Under the pieces are notes generated by a model that worked only from the letters and a program-made list of their open reading frames with translations, was not told the origin of the DNA and did not search any database. Shown one piece after another: positions 63,778-64,000 of a DNA stretch of 64,000 bases. The stretch covers positions 38,392 through 102,391 of the forward strand of contig JBOFYY010000110.1 of assembly GCA_051654905.1 (NCBI GenBank), in the 5' to 3' direction. The number at the start of each line of letters is the position of its first letter. The first letter of the stretch is position 1. Both the position numbers and the translations under genes were made by a program. This DNA comes from JBOFIQ01 sp051654905 (GTDB lineage: Bacteria > Actinomycetota > Actinomycetes > Propionibacteriales > Propionibacteriaceae).

Positions 63778-63959
63778 ATGAAATTATCTCAGATAAAGAA
63801 TGCTGTTTATATTTTCTGATTGGGGCATTGCTTTTAATTATGGGGCTATGATGGACCCATAAGATTAATAAAGATGTGTGGTTATGGGGTGTAGCTATCT
63901 GTAATGTGCTGATAGCTACTGTAAGTGTTATCTTCTGGAAGCTAGAAAAACAAAAATAG
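63778..63959 (+). pseudogene. Broken tandem copy of the small membrane protein
   Basis: Begins MKLSQIKNAVY and, after a frame shift near 63810-63820 and a TGA at 63848-63850, continues WTHKINKDVWLWG and ends ...VIFWKLEKQK. The alignment to the intact gene is clear: MKLS, HKI(D/N)(R/K)D and the basic end. The distance from the ATG to the final TAG is not a multiple of three. It is 33 bp downstream of the intact gene, so a tandem duplication has decayed. Confidence 0.72.
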
Positions 63960-63979
63960 CTAGTGAATGTGGTGGTGGG

Positions 63980-64000
63980 GTGAGGTCTTAAAGACCTCAC
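63980..64000 (+). terminator. Palindrome at the window end
   Basis: GTGAGGTCTT and AAGACCTCAC are perfect 10-bp arms around one A. It is probably a terminator after the small membrane-protein genes; the T-run, if present, lies beyond the window. Confidence 0.55.

Overview
The window looks like the chromosome of a low-to-mid GC actinobacterium, most likely a member of the Actinomycetaceae (Arcanobacterium/Trueperella/Actinobaculum-like). The pointers are CrgA, the PknB-PbpA-RodA-PstP-FHA envelope-control cluster, a polyphosphate glucokinase, an Eis acetyltransferase, a DUF1707 protein, a probable PPi-type PEP carboxykinase, and many start codons that sit 5-9 nt after a TANNNT -10 box, i.e. apparently leaderless mRNAs. 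The genus call is inference. I see no prophage, integrase, IS transposase or CRISPR array.

Layout. 1-2.9 kb: a truncated ABC exporter half with its TetR regulator, then a HAD-like protein lacking its catalytic aspartate. 2.9-4.5 kb: lysS. 4.5-13 kb (minus): crgA, a DUF881 protein, and the run fhaA-fhaB-pstP-rodA-pbpA-pknB that couples Ser/Thr phosphorylation to peptidoglycan synthesis. tRNA-Leu follows at 13.2 kb. 13.4-21.4 kb: secreted M23 and M15 peptidases, a DsbA-like protein, a surface Ig-like protein, a DHA2-type exporter, an MDR oxidoreductase and two unknowns. 21.4-31 kb: a very small, strongly codon-biased ORF with its own promoter and terminator, then pgi, a DUF218 protein, an aldo/keto reductase, argS, ppgK, a DUF1707 protein, tRNA-Gly, an isoaspartyl peptidase and eis. 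31-34 kb: a PadR/HAAS pair, an ankyrin-repeat gene broken by an in-frame TAA, and gene remnants.

34-37.4 kb (minus) is a polar amino-acid ABC transporter. It is preceded by a leaderless 21-codon ORF ending SCVRCCCR, which I read as a cysteine-responsive translational attenuator. This predicts that the transporter imports cystine or cysteine. 37.5-41.1 kb holds DUF1304, TM2, citrate-transporter and VanZ-RDD membrane proteins. 41.3-45 kb is a cobalamin riboswitch followed by a btuFCD-type importer and a CbiX/ferredoxin-like gene. Folate genes (pabC, fused pabAB) follow, then a cupin/methyltransferase pair. 49-58.2 kb is a sugar locus: ribokinase-like kinase, DeoR regulator, binding protein, ATPase, two permeases, FGGY kinase and mutarotase-like protein. 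The end of the window carries a VanZ-like protein, a PemK-like protein, a membrane protein, an 1130-residue probable PPi-PEP carboxykinase, and a tandem pair of tiny membrane-protein genes of which the second is broken.

Two families of intergenic palindromic repeats are dispersed through the window, four copies each. Family A is a double hairpin built on GTGCAAAAYCTGC; family B is a 71-75 bp imperfect palindrome starting TGCCTCAGATTGCC. Both sit only between genes or at gene edges, and some abut promoters.
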